Below, piece by piece: positions 8,771 to 18,354 of a stretch of DNA of 64,000 nucleotides. A program made the translations under genes and the position numbers. The first letter of the stretch is position 1; each line of letters begins with the position of its first letter. Below the pieces are notes generated by a model. The model saw only the letters and a list, made by a program, of their open reading frames with translations, was not told the origin of the DNA and searched no databases. Source of the DNA: an uncultured Pseudohongiella sp. (GTDB lineage Bacteria; Pseudomonadota; Gammaproteobacteria; Pseudomonadales; Pseudohongiellaceae); contig CACBCS010000004.1 in NCBI GenBank assembly GCA_902537815.1, forward strand, positions 34,655 to 98,654. Reading direction: 5' to 3'.

Positions 8771-9607
8771 TCAATTGCGCAGCCCAAGACTGCGCAATAA
8801 CCTGCCCATAGCGCGAACCGGCAGCGATCGGGTGCTGAGATCTGGCGGCAGGGAAAAATTAGGCTGACTGGGAATGCGAAACGGTTTGCGATAGCAAAGT
8901 TTACCGGGGCGGCTTTCCATCGGGGTGTAGTATCGGCAATTTTCGAAAAAATAATGCGTTACCTGTGAGTGCCTGCTGCGCGTGACATCTTTCCGGGCAG
9001 CACCACCATGCAGCAGATTCGCATGCCAGATAATCGCTTCCCCCTTCTCAAGCAGGCCGAGCTCCGACTGCAACCCATGTTCTGCAATGAGATCCTGAAT
9101 GCTTAGTTCATAGGCGTAGTAATTCGAATAACCCGGCCCCAGACCTAAATCCTGCATCGAGAAATAAGGCAGCTTGTGACTCCCGGGGTAGTAAACTAGG
9201 GGACCATTCTCTGCGTCAATGTTTTCAAGGGCGACCCAGACGCCCACCATAAAACCGGCTGGGATAGTATGAAAGTGAATGCTGTCTGAGTGAGGATATT
9301 GCGAAGTGCCTACCGGAAAATTCAAGGTCTGAAAAGGCAGAGGCTCACGGTCCATTAGCATGCGCAACGCAGCGAGCACACTGTCGTGAACAGCCAGCTG
9401 CCGAACTGCGTCAACCTTTTCCCAGCCATCCTGACAGCGGATCGTCGCCAGGGGGTCTTGTTCATAGGCCGTTCCGTAGAGAGGCCGGACCTCAGTGACG
9501 ATCTGATCGATCAGCTGCGGATCGAATCCGAAATCTACCTTCAGCAGACCCTGATCGGAAAAAGTCCTCAGCTGTTCGGGGCTCAGCGTAAAACGCTTAT
9601 TGGCCAT
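8771..9607 (-). CDS. Phytanoyl-CoA dioxygenase (PhyH) family protein
   Basis: A 278-residue Fe(II)/2-oxoglutarate-dependent oxygenase. The iron-binding HxD is HSD at residues 106-108 and the distal histidine is in NLLHGG (about 200), followed by an Arg (about 209-212) for 2-oxoglutarate. YYPGSHKLPYF is typical of PhyH proteins. ATG at 9607 is preferred to GTG at 9631 because GGAG precedes it by a good distance and family proteins start near there. First gene of the minus-strand run that continues to the ModF-like and formyltransferase genes. Substrate unknown. Confidence 0.85.
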   Translation of the reverse strand: MANKRFTLSPEQLRTFSDQGLLKVDFGFDPQLIDQIVTEVRPLYGTAYEQDPLATIRCQDGWEKVDAVRQLAVHDSVLAALRMLMDREPLPFQTLNFPVGTSQYPHSDSIHFHTIPAGFMVGVWVALENIDAENGPLVYYPGSHKLPYFSMQDLGLGPGYSNYYAYELSIQDLIAEHGLQSELGLLEKGEAIIWHANLLHGGAARKDVTRSRHSQVTHYFFENCRYYTPMESRPGKLCYRKPFRIPSQPNFSLPPDLSTRSLPVRAMGRLLRSLGLRN

Positions 9608-9922
9608 CACTGCCGGTTCTCCAGTGCTCACAGCATGACCTCTCGCTGGATACGCTTCATTCGGGCTGGCTCGTCACTGGACAGTGCAAGGGGCACAGCG
9701 CCTTCCGGAGACGGGGCGGATCTGAGTTCTGAGGCCTGCGAAAAGACGCCAGTGCCCGGACGAACACCCGGCATCAGTGTCAATTGCCAGAGTTTTCGGC
9801 TCTTTATGTATCGCACAATCAGGATTTATTAGTGTCAACCGCGAACGTTTATAGCACTTTTCAGGCGCGGAGAGTATCTTCAGGGAAACGCCCGATTAAG
9901 CAGCTCTTTAGAGGAAAACACG
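9608..9922. other. Divergent intergenic region
   Basis: About 315 bases between the starts of the minus-strand PhyH gene and the plus-strand NTF2-like gene. It should contain both promoters. A 62-codon minus-strand frame (9628-9816) is open here, but has no ribosome-binding site and no recognisable motif. I see no RNA gene or strong hairpin. Confidence 0.5.
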
Positions 9923-10462
9923 ATGACAATCGGCAGCATCTTCATCCACAGAAAATCGTGCCAACCGGTCTGGCTGAGCCGCATACTGGCCTTCGCCGCC
10001 GGCGTCAGCATCGTCACAGGCAGCGGATCCGCCGCCGCACAAGGTGCCGAGGAGCAGGCAGTCCAGAACATAGTCAACCAGTTCTTTCAGGCGCTGGCCG
10101 AACGTGACCGAGCGCTGCTGGCCAGCATCACGCTACCCGGTTCCCTGAATATTTCCACTTCGGTTTCTAATCGGGGAGCGGCTGAAATTCGCATTCAGAA
10201 CTACAAACAACTGTTGGACAATCTCGGCGGAGAAGGCCCGGCCTTACTCGAGCGGGTCTGGAACCCGACCATTTTGATCAGACGCGATATCGCGACGTTC
10301 TGGGCGCCTTATGACTTTCATGTCAACGGCGTCTTCTCCCATTGCGGTATTGATTCGTTTCAACTGATCAAGCGGCAGGAAAAATGGTTTCTCACCAACC
10401 TGAGCTGGACCGTTGAGCGTGAGAACTGCGAAGTCAGCCCGCTGGGCCCACCGGCGTTCTGA
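9923..10462 (+). CDS. Exported NTF2-like (SnoaL/DUF4440-type) protein
   Basis: A 179-residue protein with a long N-terminal region leading into a signal peptide-like stretch (ILAFAAGVSIVTGSGSAAAQ, ending about residue 40). The mature part has the pattern of the NTF2 superfamily: VQNIVNQFFQALAERDRALL helix, then beta strands with ATFWAPYDFHVNGVFSHCGIDSFQLIK and a final KWFLTNLSWTVE. These cone-shaped domains act as enzymes or binding proteins; no catalytic set can be named here. GAGG precedes the ATG. Convergent with the thiolase gene. Confidence 0.75.
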   Translation: MTIGSIFIHRKSCQPVWLSRILAFAAGVSIVTGSGSAAAQGAEEQAVQNIVNQFFQALAERDRALLASITLPGSLNISTSVSNRGAAEIRIQNYKQLLDNLGGEGPALLERVWNPTILIRRDIATFWAPYDFHVNGVFSHCGIDSFQLIKRQEKWFLTNLSWTVERENCEVSPLGPPAF

Positions 10463-10505
10463 CTGCGCTCCGGTTTGCGGCAGTCAGGCAACGGTGAGAG
10501 CATTC

Positions 10506-12086
10506 TCACTGCAGCACGAAAACATTGGTGTCGCCGCCGGTTTCTTCGGCCACACGCACCATGCCGAGTCGGCCGACCTGATCATGGTCGATAAAGCTGC
10601 GCAGCAATTCTGGGTCAGCCATCGAATTGGCCAGAAACCGCTCGTCGCTTGCCGCAAGGCGGCCCACGATAATCACCCTGTCCGGCTCTACCTGGCGAAA
10701 CGCGACGGTATAGGCCTCAATAATTGCCTGCCCTGCGGGTCTTTCTGTGAAAAGAGGGTACTTCAGACCATCAACCACCGACTGAAGCGCGTGAAAATCG
10801 GGCAACTGCCAGGACTCGTGGTAAGGCGCACAGGAGTAAACCCCACTGGCGTGCTTGGTGAGGTACCCCCCATTGGCAGTGATAAGGCCGAAGGTTCCCG
10901 GCGCTTCCCTCAGCTTCTCCACCATACTCGCGATGGCATGCATCGAGTAATTATTGCCCGGACCACCGAAAAACGGCAGACCACCAGTCACCGTCAGACC
11001 GCGGTGGTCCAGCCGGTCTAGGCCTAATTCATCGCAGGCAATTGCGACTGCAGCAGGAAAGCAGGAGTAGATGTCAAAATAATCAATCTCGTCCACTGTT
11101 TTATCTGCCATACCCAGCGCCTGCCGCACGTTCATTCCAAGGGCCGGAGAGCTGTGGTAGTTGACTCGCTCAGACACCAGAATCTGCTCGTTGGCTTCGC
11201 TGCACCCGTGCAGAAATACCCACTTTTTCCGATCGATCCCCAGTGCCCTGGCGTGGTCCACAGAAGTCAGAATAACCGCCGCGCCCTGATTGACGCCGTC
11301 CATGGCGTTAAACCACTTGGGGTAGGGCAGACAGATGAATCGATTCTCTCCTGTTACCATGGCAAGTTCGCTGACTGAGCGGGGTGTGGCGTAACTGGCG
11401 AAGGGGTTCTCCGCCGCAACCGCATTGAACGGTTTCATCATCTCCGCCATTGCCCTGAGATGGGCGTCCAGGCTGTGACCCGCCTGTGCCCGGAGGGCAC
11501 TTTCGAACAGCGGATAAGTCTGAATAGGCACTCCCAGACCGTGGGCAAATTCGTGGGCTGTGGCCAGCGCCTCACCAATACCTCTGTCTTCAAAGGGTCG
11601 ATCGTCCGATTCCTGCCAGTCAAGCGCAAGATTTTCACGACGCGCGAGTTGGGCCGTCTTCAGCGCCTCTCCTCCCACTACCATCGCCAGTTTAAGTTCA
11701 CCGGCCGCGATCCGAGAGGCCATTTCATTGATGTATTTCTGAGGGGTATTGCCCCCGACATTGCCATAAACGCCTAACTCAGGATTCAGGCCGAGTCGCG
11801 ATGCAATCGCGTAGGGCGGATTTTCGGCACGCCCGAATGGATTCGGCGAACGAGGTCGGTTCCAGGAATCGGGAAAGATTCTTACCGACACCAGAGCATC
11901 AAGCGTCTCACTCACCCGTTCAGCAGCACCGGTATCCCTCAGGGCTGAAGCGCCGGCGGCGGCGGCAATGCCCATGGGCGATAAACTTTCCCTCGGCGGC
12001 CTCCCCCATTCCATGTATTGACCGACACCAACAAGAATCGGTGTGTTGCCGAAAGAGTCTGAGCTAGCACGCTTCATTTCCATCAC
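10506..12086 (-). CDS. Thiolase-like acetyl-CoA acetyltransferase
   Basis: A 526-residue thiolase-superfamily protein of the long atypical class with an added C-terminal OB-like domain (residues from about 430; TERPAGQAIIEAYTV onward). Motifs GNVGGNTPQKYINEMASRI and FFGGPGNNYSMHAIASM are typical. Members are annotated as acetyl-CoA acetyltransferases and probably act on CoA thioesters in lipid or side-chain degradation; the exact reaction is not established. The start region MKRASSDSFGNTPILVGVGQ fits, though an alternative ATG lies two codons inside. Monocistronic or co-transcribed with the methyltransferase downstream (84-base gap). Confidence 0.82.
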   Translation of the reverse strand: MMEMKRASSDSFGNTPILVGVGQYMEWGRPPRESLSPMGIAAAAGASALRDTGAAERVSETLDALVSVRIFPDSWNRPRSPNPFGRAENPPYAIASRLGLNPELGVYGNVGGNTPQKYINEMASRIAAGELKLAMVVGGEALKTAQLARRENLALDWQESDDRPFEDRGIGEALATAHEFAHGLGVPIQTYPLFESALRAQAGHSLDAHLRAMAEMMKPFNAVAAENPFASYATPRSVSELAMVTGENRFICLPYPKWFNAMDGVNQGAAVILTSVDHARALGIDRKKWVFLHGCSEANEQILVSERVNYHSSPALGMNVRQALGMADKTVDEIDYFDIYSCFPAAVAIACDELGLDRLDHRGLTVTGGLPFFGGPGNNYSMHAIASMVEKLREAPGTFGLITANGGYLTKHASGVYSCAPYHESWQLPDFHALQSVVDGLKYPLFTERPAGQAIIEAYTVAFRQVEPDRVIIVGRLAASDERFLANSMADPELLRSFIDHDQVGRLGMVRVAEETGGDTNVFVLQ

Positions 12087-12170
12087 TTCGGATACTGGCG
12101 GCTAACCGCCTGAAATCAATCACCGCCAGACTGGGCTGTTCTCACCTCGACGGACTGGTCTCTGACCAGA

Positions 12171-12686
12171 CTAGAGCCAGCGCCGCACCTTTTCTTTGTA
12201 ATCAAGATACTCCTGGCCAAAAACCTGCTCCAGATAAGCCTCTTCTTTTTCGATGGCTATCCTGGTAACCAACCATGCACCCGGCAGCGCGGACAGCACA
12301 AGCCAGAGATTGTCCATGACTAACCCCAGACCCACGTTCACCAGACAGAAGCCGGCATAAATCGGATTGCGCGAGCGTCCATAGAGACCGTCTGTCACCA
12401 GCACAGTGGTGGTTTTCCAAGGCTGGATGGCGGTCTGATGCCTTTTGACGACATCGGCGACAATCAGCACCATGGCGATGCCCGCTACGATCAGCAGATA
12501 GCCGGCAGGCTGTATCAAGGCCGGCAACCGGGTTGATAACGCCCAGATACCATCGAGCACCAAGCCAGTAACGATGAGCAACAAGAAAATAGCAGGCGGT
12601 GGAAATCTCACGGCTGCCCCTCTTTTTCGCACGGAACCTTTGCTCTTGTCGCTTGCTACCGAATCCTGCTGCGCTTCACTTTTCAA
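12171..12686 (-). CDS. Isoprenylcysteine-carboxyl-methyltransferase-type membrane protein
   Basis: A 171-residue integral membrane protein with about four hydrophobic helices (for instance AIFLLLIVTGLVLDGIWAL and GYLLIVAGIAMVLIVADVV) and the ICMT/PEMT signature GLYGRSRNPIYAG followed by a final E-E pair (EKEEAYLEQVFG). This family uses S-adenosylmethionine at the membrane; bacterial members are of unknown substrate, sometimes phospholipids. A soluble N-terminal tail of about 28 residues is charged. Confidence 0.82.
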   Translation of the reverse strand: MKSEAQQDSVASDKSKGSVRKRGAAVRFPPPAIFLLLIVTGLVLDGIWALSTRLPALIQPAGYLLIVAGIAMVLIVADVVKRHQTAIQPWKTTTVLVTDGLYGRSRNPIYAGFCLVNVGLGLVMDNLWLVLSALPGAWLVTRIAIEKEEAYLEQVFGQEYLDYKEKVRRWL

Positions 12687-12824
12687 TTGACCCTCCTCGA
12701 CTGACCTTCCTCAACTCAACCGAAAGCCCGTTACAAGCCCTAGGGTACCTAATGTCAGGCAACCAGTAACAATCTCACTATGCGCTGCTCGAGGCACAGT
12801 CCAGACACTCTGCTTCCCCGCCTA

Positions 12825-14678
12825 TCACAATCCAGTCAGCTTCACTGATACACCGAAATAGGCCGCTAAGCCGGGTGTATTGTAGTCCACCAGTTCTCGA
12901 TACGCTTCATCAAGCGCATTCTCGATTCGACCATACACCCGCAGCATTTCTGTGACCTGGAAAGACGCGGTGAGGTCCAGAACACCAAAATCCTCGAGAG
13001 CAAGCTTGCCGACATCGATGGCCTCAGCCTGCGACCGGTAAAACGCATTCACTGCCATCCTGTTGTTAAAACCCGCAACGCTCAGGCCCAAATTGAACAG
13101 ATGTTTCGGCCTTCGCAACCTTTGGCTGCCATCAGGGCGGTTGGTCTCATTGAAGGTGTAGTTTGCACTCGCCCGCAGGGAATCTGTTATGCGGTAGTCG
13201 GCGATCAACTCGATACCTGATGAGGCACTGCGGCCCTTGTCCTGCAGGTAGCCACTGTAGCCAGAGAGATCAAAGAAAATGGCATTACTCACGCTCTGGT
13301 CGAAGAGGTTGACTTCAAGATGAGTTTTCTCGGCATCGAACTGGGCGCCCACTTCCCAGCCACGACTTTTTTCCTGCTCAAGCGCACTACTGGTCGCCGG
13401 CGCAAACGCATACTGTCCTGCGTTATATTGAATTTCAAACGGGCTGGGCGCCCTGAATCCGCTCCCCAGTGCTGCTTTAAACTTGAGAGTGCCAGCCCCG
13501 GTCTCCAACAAATAAGCCGTACTCAGACGAAAACTGGTATTCGTGCCGAAGTCCTCGTTGTCGTCGTATCGCAGGCCAGCGGTGAGGAAGAAAGTTTGCG
13601 AGAAGTCACTGAGTAACTCGATGAAGGCTCCTTGATTATCTCTCCCCACGCCGTTGGCGACATCTTCCTGATAGTCCAATCCCCAGATCAGGTCGACACC
13701 CTCCAGCGCTGTGAGCGAGCCGATGTATTCACCACGGGTTTGCTCACCCTGACTGCTATAAGTCGGCGCAGACGCCGTAAAGTCCTGTCTGTCCGTGCTG
13801 CTTCTCATGTAGGACAGCTGATGACTGAACCCCTCACCAAGGAATTGCAGACCGAGGCGACTGGCCTGCATGCCGTAGTCACTCCTGCAATCCCCGCTTG
13901 GCCCGGAAGGGCCGAAACAGCCGTCATAGTCGTTGCTGCCGTCTACTTCTCGATGCACCAGATCGAATCGCCATGCCTCACTCAAGACGTAACCGAATCG
14001 CCCGTGAAAGGTCTGATTTTCGTAGCCATCTTCATCCGCACTCACATCTGATACCCGGTTATTGAATCCGTCTGTATCGAAATCAGCCACAGAGAGGAAA
14101 TAATCCAGTGATTCACTCTGACCGGTGAGATTGCCACTCATCTGGCGCGTACCGAATGCGCCTCCCTGCGTCTCAAGGTTTACCTCGAACGGCTCAGAAG
14201 CCGAGCGCGAGGTCATATTGATGACGCCACCGGCATCAGCACCATACGCCAGGCCCTGAGGGCCTCTCAGGATTTCTACGCGACCAATACCGCTGCTGAG
14301 CAGGTTTGAAAAGTCCGTGGCAATCTGAGGTGCACTGGGGTCCTGCAGGCGCATGCCGTCGAGATAGGTCAGGGTGCGGAAGCCTTCCTCCCCCCGAATA
14401 CGCAGGGTTGTGGCATTGCCCAGACCCCCGTTGCTGCTGGCCGCAACTGCTGGCATTTGCCGCATCACATCAGCGAGTGCGAGCGTACCGCGAGACTCAA
14501 TCCCCTCAGAATCCAGCACTGATACCGAAGTTCCCAACTGGCGGGCCGGAACGGGTATTCGATTCGACGTCACGACGATTTCATCGATCCCCTCCTGTGC
14601 CCGCAGCTCAGCAGAGCGGGCCCAGAGCGGCACGATAAGAATCGCCACCAAAAAACTGCGCTTAACAGATACGGACAA
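12825..14678 (-). CDS. btuB: TonB-dependent vitamin B12 receptor BtuB
   Basis: A 617-residue outer-membrane beta-barrel receptor. It has a signal peptide (to about residue 27), a TonB box IDEIVVTS near residues 31-38, a plug domain (LADVMRQMPAVAA, RIRGEEGFRTLTYLDGMRLQD, RVEILRGPQGLAYGADAGGVINM) and a barrel closing in YFGVSVKLTGL. The cobalamin riboswitch directly upstream makes B12 or another corrinoid the likely ligand. The start is TTG at 14678, with GAGGA six bases upstream. About 180 bases separate the riboswitch from this start, room for an expression platform. Confidence 0.88.
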   Translation of the reverse strand: MSVSVKRSFLVAILIVPLWARSAELRAQEGIDEIVVTSNRIPVPARQLGTSVSVLDSEGIESRGTLALADVMRQMPAVAASSNGGLGNATTLRIRGEEGFRTLTYLDGMRLQDPSAPQIATDFSNLLSSGIGRVEILRGPQGLAYGADAGGVINMTSRSASEPFEVNLETQGGAFGTRQMSGNLTGQSESLDYFLSVADFDTDGFNNRVSDVSADEDGYENQTFHGRFGYVLSEAWRFDLVHREVDGSNDYDGCFGPSGPSGDCRSDYGMQASRLGLQFLGEGFSHQLSYMRSSTDRQDFTASAPTYSSQGEQTRGEYIGSLTALEGVDLIWGLDYQEDVANGVGRDNQGAFIELLSDFSQTFFLTAGLRYDDNEDFGTNTSFRLSTAYLLETGAGTLKFKAALGSGFRAPSPFEIQYNAGQYAFAPATSSALEQEKSRGWEVGAQFDAEKTHLEVNLFDQSVSNAIFFDLSGYSGYLQDKGRSASSGIELIADYRITDSLRASANYTFNETNRPDGSQRLRRPKHLFNLGLSVAGFNNRMAVNAFYRSQAEAIDVGKLALEDFGVLDLTASFQVTEMLRVYGRIENALDEAYRELVDYNTPGLAAYFGVSVKLTGL

Positions 14679-14854
14679 AACTATTCCTCATACAGATTCA
14701 GTGACGCAGACTCGGGTCGGAGCGCCAGACAAGAACTGATGAGGGAGAGACAAATGTGGGCACGGAGCCCGATGCTCCGTTCAACCACCGACGCGCCCTC
14801 CGCTACATCGTGGATGCGCCATGGCAGCATGATCAGACAGCTACCGCGCGCAAT

Positions 14855-14992
14855 TGTAATCAGGCTGGTATCGGACTCATTCCGAAGCACAGGGCTCAGG
14901 ACTTACCGTTGCGGGGGCAGCGTCGGGTTCGCACCGACTTCCCATTTAAGTGACGCCGCGCGCAACCTCGCGTCAGCACCACACCGGATACA
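14855..14992 (-). ncRNA. Cobalamin (AdoCbl) riboswitch
   Basis: On the minus strand the conserved core is plain: AAATGGGAAGTCGGTG, then GAACCCGACGCTGCCCC and CGCAACGGTAAG (plus-strand 14902-14950), followed downstream by a match to the GCC-GGA-ACC part of the aptamer (AGTCCGATACCAGCCTG, about 14862-14877) and a closing TACA that pairs with TGTA at the 5' end. It sits in the leader of btuB, as in many proteobacteria, and would repress the receptor when cellular B12 is high. Boundaries are approximate, taken from the outer pairing TGTA/TACA. Confidence 0.92.
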
Positions 14993-15002
14993 ATCGAAGC
15001 GG

Positions 15003-15031
15003 AGTATGACCGGCGACCTCCGGCTTGTAAA
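15003..15031 (-). promoter_or_regulatory. Sigma-70 promoter for btuB leader
   Basis: Minus-strand -35 TTTACA (15031-15026) and -10 CATACT (15008-15003) are separated by exactly 17 bases. Initiation would fall just before the 5' end of the riboswitch, which supports both calls. Confidence 0.6.
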
Positions 15032-15040
15032 GCCCCCCCC

Positions 15041-15409
15041 CAGAATCGGTGAAGTGTTCATACTTAATTATCAGAAAAGGCCATTTCTCTGACCTCACAC
15101 CACCGGCCTGTTCGCCCGGCCTGTCTAAGCGCCTGCAGTTCTCGATGCATGCTCGGTGCTGCCAACCACTGCATCAGCGCAGCTGCCCGGGTCTCGCCCA
15201 CGGGAATCGCTCGCGGCTCTCTCTGCCATCTCACTGTTCTCACTGCCACCTCGAGGCGCTCTCCAAGTTCCCTCGAAGGTCCGTCGCCGGTTCTGCCCGG
15301 CGATTTTTCCAAGTTTTCCACCGACTGATGATTCTGCTCCTCGAAAGTTCTGGCGCTGTCTGTAAAATACCAGTCAGGTGAGGGAATTGGCTTCAAGGAG
15401 GAATCGACT
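15041..15409. other. Intergenic region between btuB promoter and S9 peptidase
   Basis: About 370 bases holding the upstream regions of both divergent genes. TAAAAT at 15362-15367 is a possible -10 element for the peptidase. A minus-strand frame (15064 upward, continuing antisense into the peptidase) is open, but its product matches nothing I recognise and has compositional features of a chance frame. Confidence 0.4.
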
Positions 15410-17582
15410 GTGAATAAGAAATTGATGATTCTGGGCGGCTTACTGATGACTGCCCTCACGGCCTGTGGCTCGCCTGAGCAAGCCACACCGGAGCTGACTG
15501 AGACCGCAGAGGTTACCGAACTGCAGGGTGCAACCGCCGCACCGGGCAGTGATGATCCATACCTCTGGCTGGAAGAAGTCGAAGGCGCCGAGGCCCTTGC
15601 TTGGGCTGCTGAGCAAAACGCGCTCTCCGTGCCGCGGCTCCAGGGTGATGCCAGATTCGAATCAGTGCGTGCCCAGATAAAAAGTCTGCTGACATCAGAA
15701 GATCGCATCCCGACGCCTGAACTGATTGACGGCCAGGTCTACAATTTTTGGCAGGACGATAGCCATATCCGCGGCCTGCTGCGACGCACTACTCTGGCAA
15801 GCTATGTCAGCGACGATCCACAATGGGAAACCGTCATTGATATCGATTCAGTGGCGGCAGTGGAAAACGCCAACTGGGTTTACAAAGGGCGAAGCTGCCT
15901 CCCCAGCAACCCAACTCGCTGCTTGTTCCGCCTGAGTGATGGCGGTAAAGACGCAGTTGTCCTGAGAGAGTTCGATCTTGACGGGAAAAATTTTGTCGAT
16001 GGCGGATTTACCGTCGCTGAAGCCAAGACCAATGTTGACTGGCTCGATGCTGACACACTGCTCATCGGCACCGATTTTGGCGAAGACTCATTAACCAGTT
16101 CCGGTTATGCGAGAACGCTGAGGTTCTGGCGCCGAGGCACCGATATTAATGATGCGGAGCAAATCATTGAGGTTGACTCACAGGATATGAGTGTTGGCGT
16201 GAATACCGTCGAGGGCGACGGAGCACTGTACAGTTTTGTCACCCGCAGGCCGGATTTCTTCACCGAGCAGAACTGGCTGATTACACCTCAGCAAACTCTG
16301 GCGGAAATTCCCTTCCCTATCGATGTCAACCTGCAGGGCGTGTTTGGCGGCAATCTGATTGCGCTGCTGCGTAGCGACTGGTCGCCAAACGGCCGCACCT
16401 ACCCCGCCGGCAGCCTGATTGCCATTGATCTCGCAGACAGCGTCAACAGCGGCAGCGCGACGGGCGTCAGCATATTGCTGAACCCTCTCGCCGAGGCACA
16501 GCTTGACGCCATCACGTCGGTGGCCATTACCCGTGACTCAATCTATGTCGCCGCTCTGAAAGATGTGTCCAGCACACTTCTGAGGATCAGACCATCAGAG
16601 GACGACACCTGGGAAACGACCGGCATCCAGCTACCGGGGTAATGGCGCGATCAGACTGGTAAGCGCAGACTCTTTTAGTGACACCCTGATGGTGAATTAT
16701 CAAAGCTTCCTGACCCCATCCACGCTGTATCTCATCCGCGGCGATGAACCTCCCCTCACAGTCAAGGCTCTGTTGCCTCAATTCGATGCCGCACCTTTTG
16801 CGGTCGAACAGCATTTCGCCACGAGCGCGGATGGGACCGCGATTCCTTACTATCTGGTGCGCGACCGTAATACTCCAATGACCGGCACAACACCGACACG
16901 CCTTACCGCCTATGGAGGATTTGAGCTGTCCCGGACACCCGCCTACATGTCGGCCCAAAGCCAGGCCTGGTTGGCACGGGGTGGCGCCTATGTGCTGGCG
17001 AATATCCGCGGTGGTGGCGAATACGGTCCTCAGTGGCATCAGGGCGCACTGCTTGAAAATCGACAGCGCGTGTTCGACGATTTCATCTCGGTGGCTGAAG
17101 ACCTCATTACAAAAAACCTGACAAGCCCGGACCATCTCGGCATCAGCGGTGGCAGTAATGGTGGGTTACTGGTGACAGCAACCATGGTACAGCGGCCCGA
17201 CTTATTCAATGCGGTCATCAGCTCAGTGCCCTTAATTGACATGCTTCGCTACCACCTGTTGCTGGCGGGCGCAAGCTGGACCGCGGAATACGGCAACCCC
17301 GACATCCCGGAACACCGCACTTTTATCTCTGAATATTCGCCCTACCAGAACGTGCAGGCTGAAGCTGATTATCCCGAGATATTTTTATGGACAAATCCCA
17401 AGGATGATCGGGTGCATCCGGGACATGCACGCAAAATGGCTGCGCGAATGCAGGAACAGGGGCATAAGCTGATCTATTTCGAAAATGCCGAGGGCGGGCA
17501 CGGTGGCGGCGCCAATCTGAGACAACTGGCCGTGACTCAGGCCATGGAAGTGTTTTACCTGCTGCAGCAGCTGAGCGACTGA
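15410..17582 (+). pseudogene. S9 prolyl oligopeptidase family lipoprotein, split by a frameshift
   Basis: Two frames, 15410-16642 and 16689-17582, together make one prolyl oligopeptidase of 723 residues once a single G is removed from the GGGG run at 16636-16639; the bridging reading GNGAIRLVSADSFSDTLMVNY then joins them. The N-terminus is a lipoprotein signal with lipobox LTAC (Cys19). The N-terminal part is the beta-propeller (YLWLEEVEGAEALAWAAEQN is the usual S9 opening); the second part carries the alpha/beta hydrolase triad: Ser in GGSNGG (about 17150), Asp in DDRVHP and His in EGGHGG. Start is GTG after AAGGAGG. The enzyme would cleave peptides at the cell surface or periplasm. The lesion may be a sequencing error. 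Confidence 0.85.
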
Positions 17583-17636
17583 ATCAGCGGTGAAACGTTC
17601 AGTCGTATTACGCCCTGAGCAGTTGAGGAGTCCAGC

Positions 17637-18323
17637 GTGACTGTCTGGCCAGGCCTGCTGATACTGTTTATTTACCTGTTGTGGTATTGCCGCGAACAGC
17701 CTCTGACTCGCAGTCTCGAGCTGAGCACAGACGGGATAGCGCTGCCGGAGACAGAAGATCAGGACGCAGCGCTCGCGCTGCTGCCAGCAGGCTATGAATT
17801 CCTGAACTATCGGTACGCAATCAGCGGCTGCTCCCTGTCAACCTTTCACCGCGATGTGACTAGCAGCCCCTACGTATTTCACACCACACATCCGGTATAC
17901 ACCTTCATTTGTTATGAAAATGAGGGGGATTTGCTCACTGTGGTGCCCGGCAGTCACAGGTCGGTGCCTTTCGTCTGGGGCAGGGCCCTGACCATCAATT
18001 CGCGGCAGGGTAACGCCGTCCTGTTTCAATGCGACATTCTCCACGCTGGAGCCCTCACGCGGAATCCGAGCCGGAAAGCGGTTCAGTACAAACTGGCTCA
18101 TCAAGATGACTTACCGCTTTTAGAAGGCTTGCAGGGAATCGACGTAGACAAACGGGAGCGCGTAACAATTTCCCTTCGCTACGAGTGGATATGCCGCAAA
18201 CTTTCCCAGCTCTTCCCATTCCTAATCAATCATGCGTTCACCAGACATCTGCAGCAGCGCAGCGATTCACTCATCAACCGGGCGCTGGTCGCGCTTTTCG
18301 GGCGCTCTTTTTACAACAGGTAA
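17637..18323 (+). CDS. PhyH-like 2-oxoglutarate dioxygenase with N-terminal membrane segment
   Basis: A 228-residue protein. Residues 6-18 (GLLILFIYLLWYC) form a short hydrophobic anchor. The oxygenase motifs are HRD at 71-73 and the distal His in CDILHAG (about 136); VVPGSHRSVPF matches the PhyH family. It is shorter than usual, so part of the N-terminal fold is reduced. Start GTG at 17637 follows GAGGAG. It lies between the split peptidase and the GST on the same strand. Substrate unknown. Confidence 0.72.
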   Translation: MTVWPGLLILFIYLLWYCREQPLTRSLELSTDGIALPETEDQDAALALLPAGYEFLNYRYAISGCSLSTFHRDVTSSPYVFHTTHPVYTFICYENEGDLLTVVPGSHRSVPFVWGRALTINSRQGNAVLFQCDILHAGALTRNPSRKAVQYKLAHQDDLPLLEGLQGIDVDKRERVTISLRYEWICRKLSQLFPFLINHAFTRHLQQRSDSLINRALVALFGRSFYNR

Positions 18324-18354
18324 CTCATGAACCCAGTCTGACGAGGCACGCCTT

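Noticed and set aside
9628..9816. 62-codon minus-strand frame before the PhyH gene
   Set aside because: No ribosome-binding site, no recognisable domain, and it overlaps the promoter region of two divergent genes.
15032..15040. Run of Cs as a phase-variation tract
   Set aside because: It lies upstream of the -35 element of the btuB promoter, outside any coding frame, and no variable gene is attached.
15064..15708. Minus-strand open frame of 214 codons overlapping the S9 peptidase start
   Set aside because: Most of it is antisense to the well-supported peptidase N-terminus; the remainder shows no family motif or ribosome-binding site.
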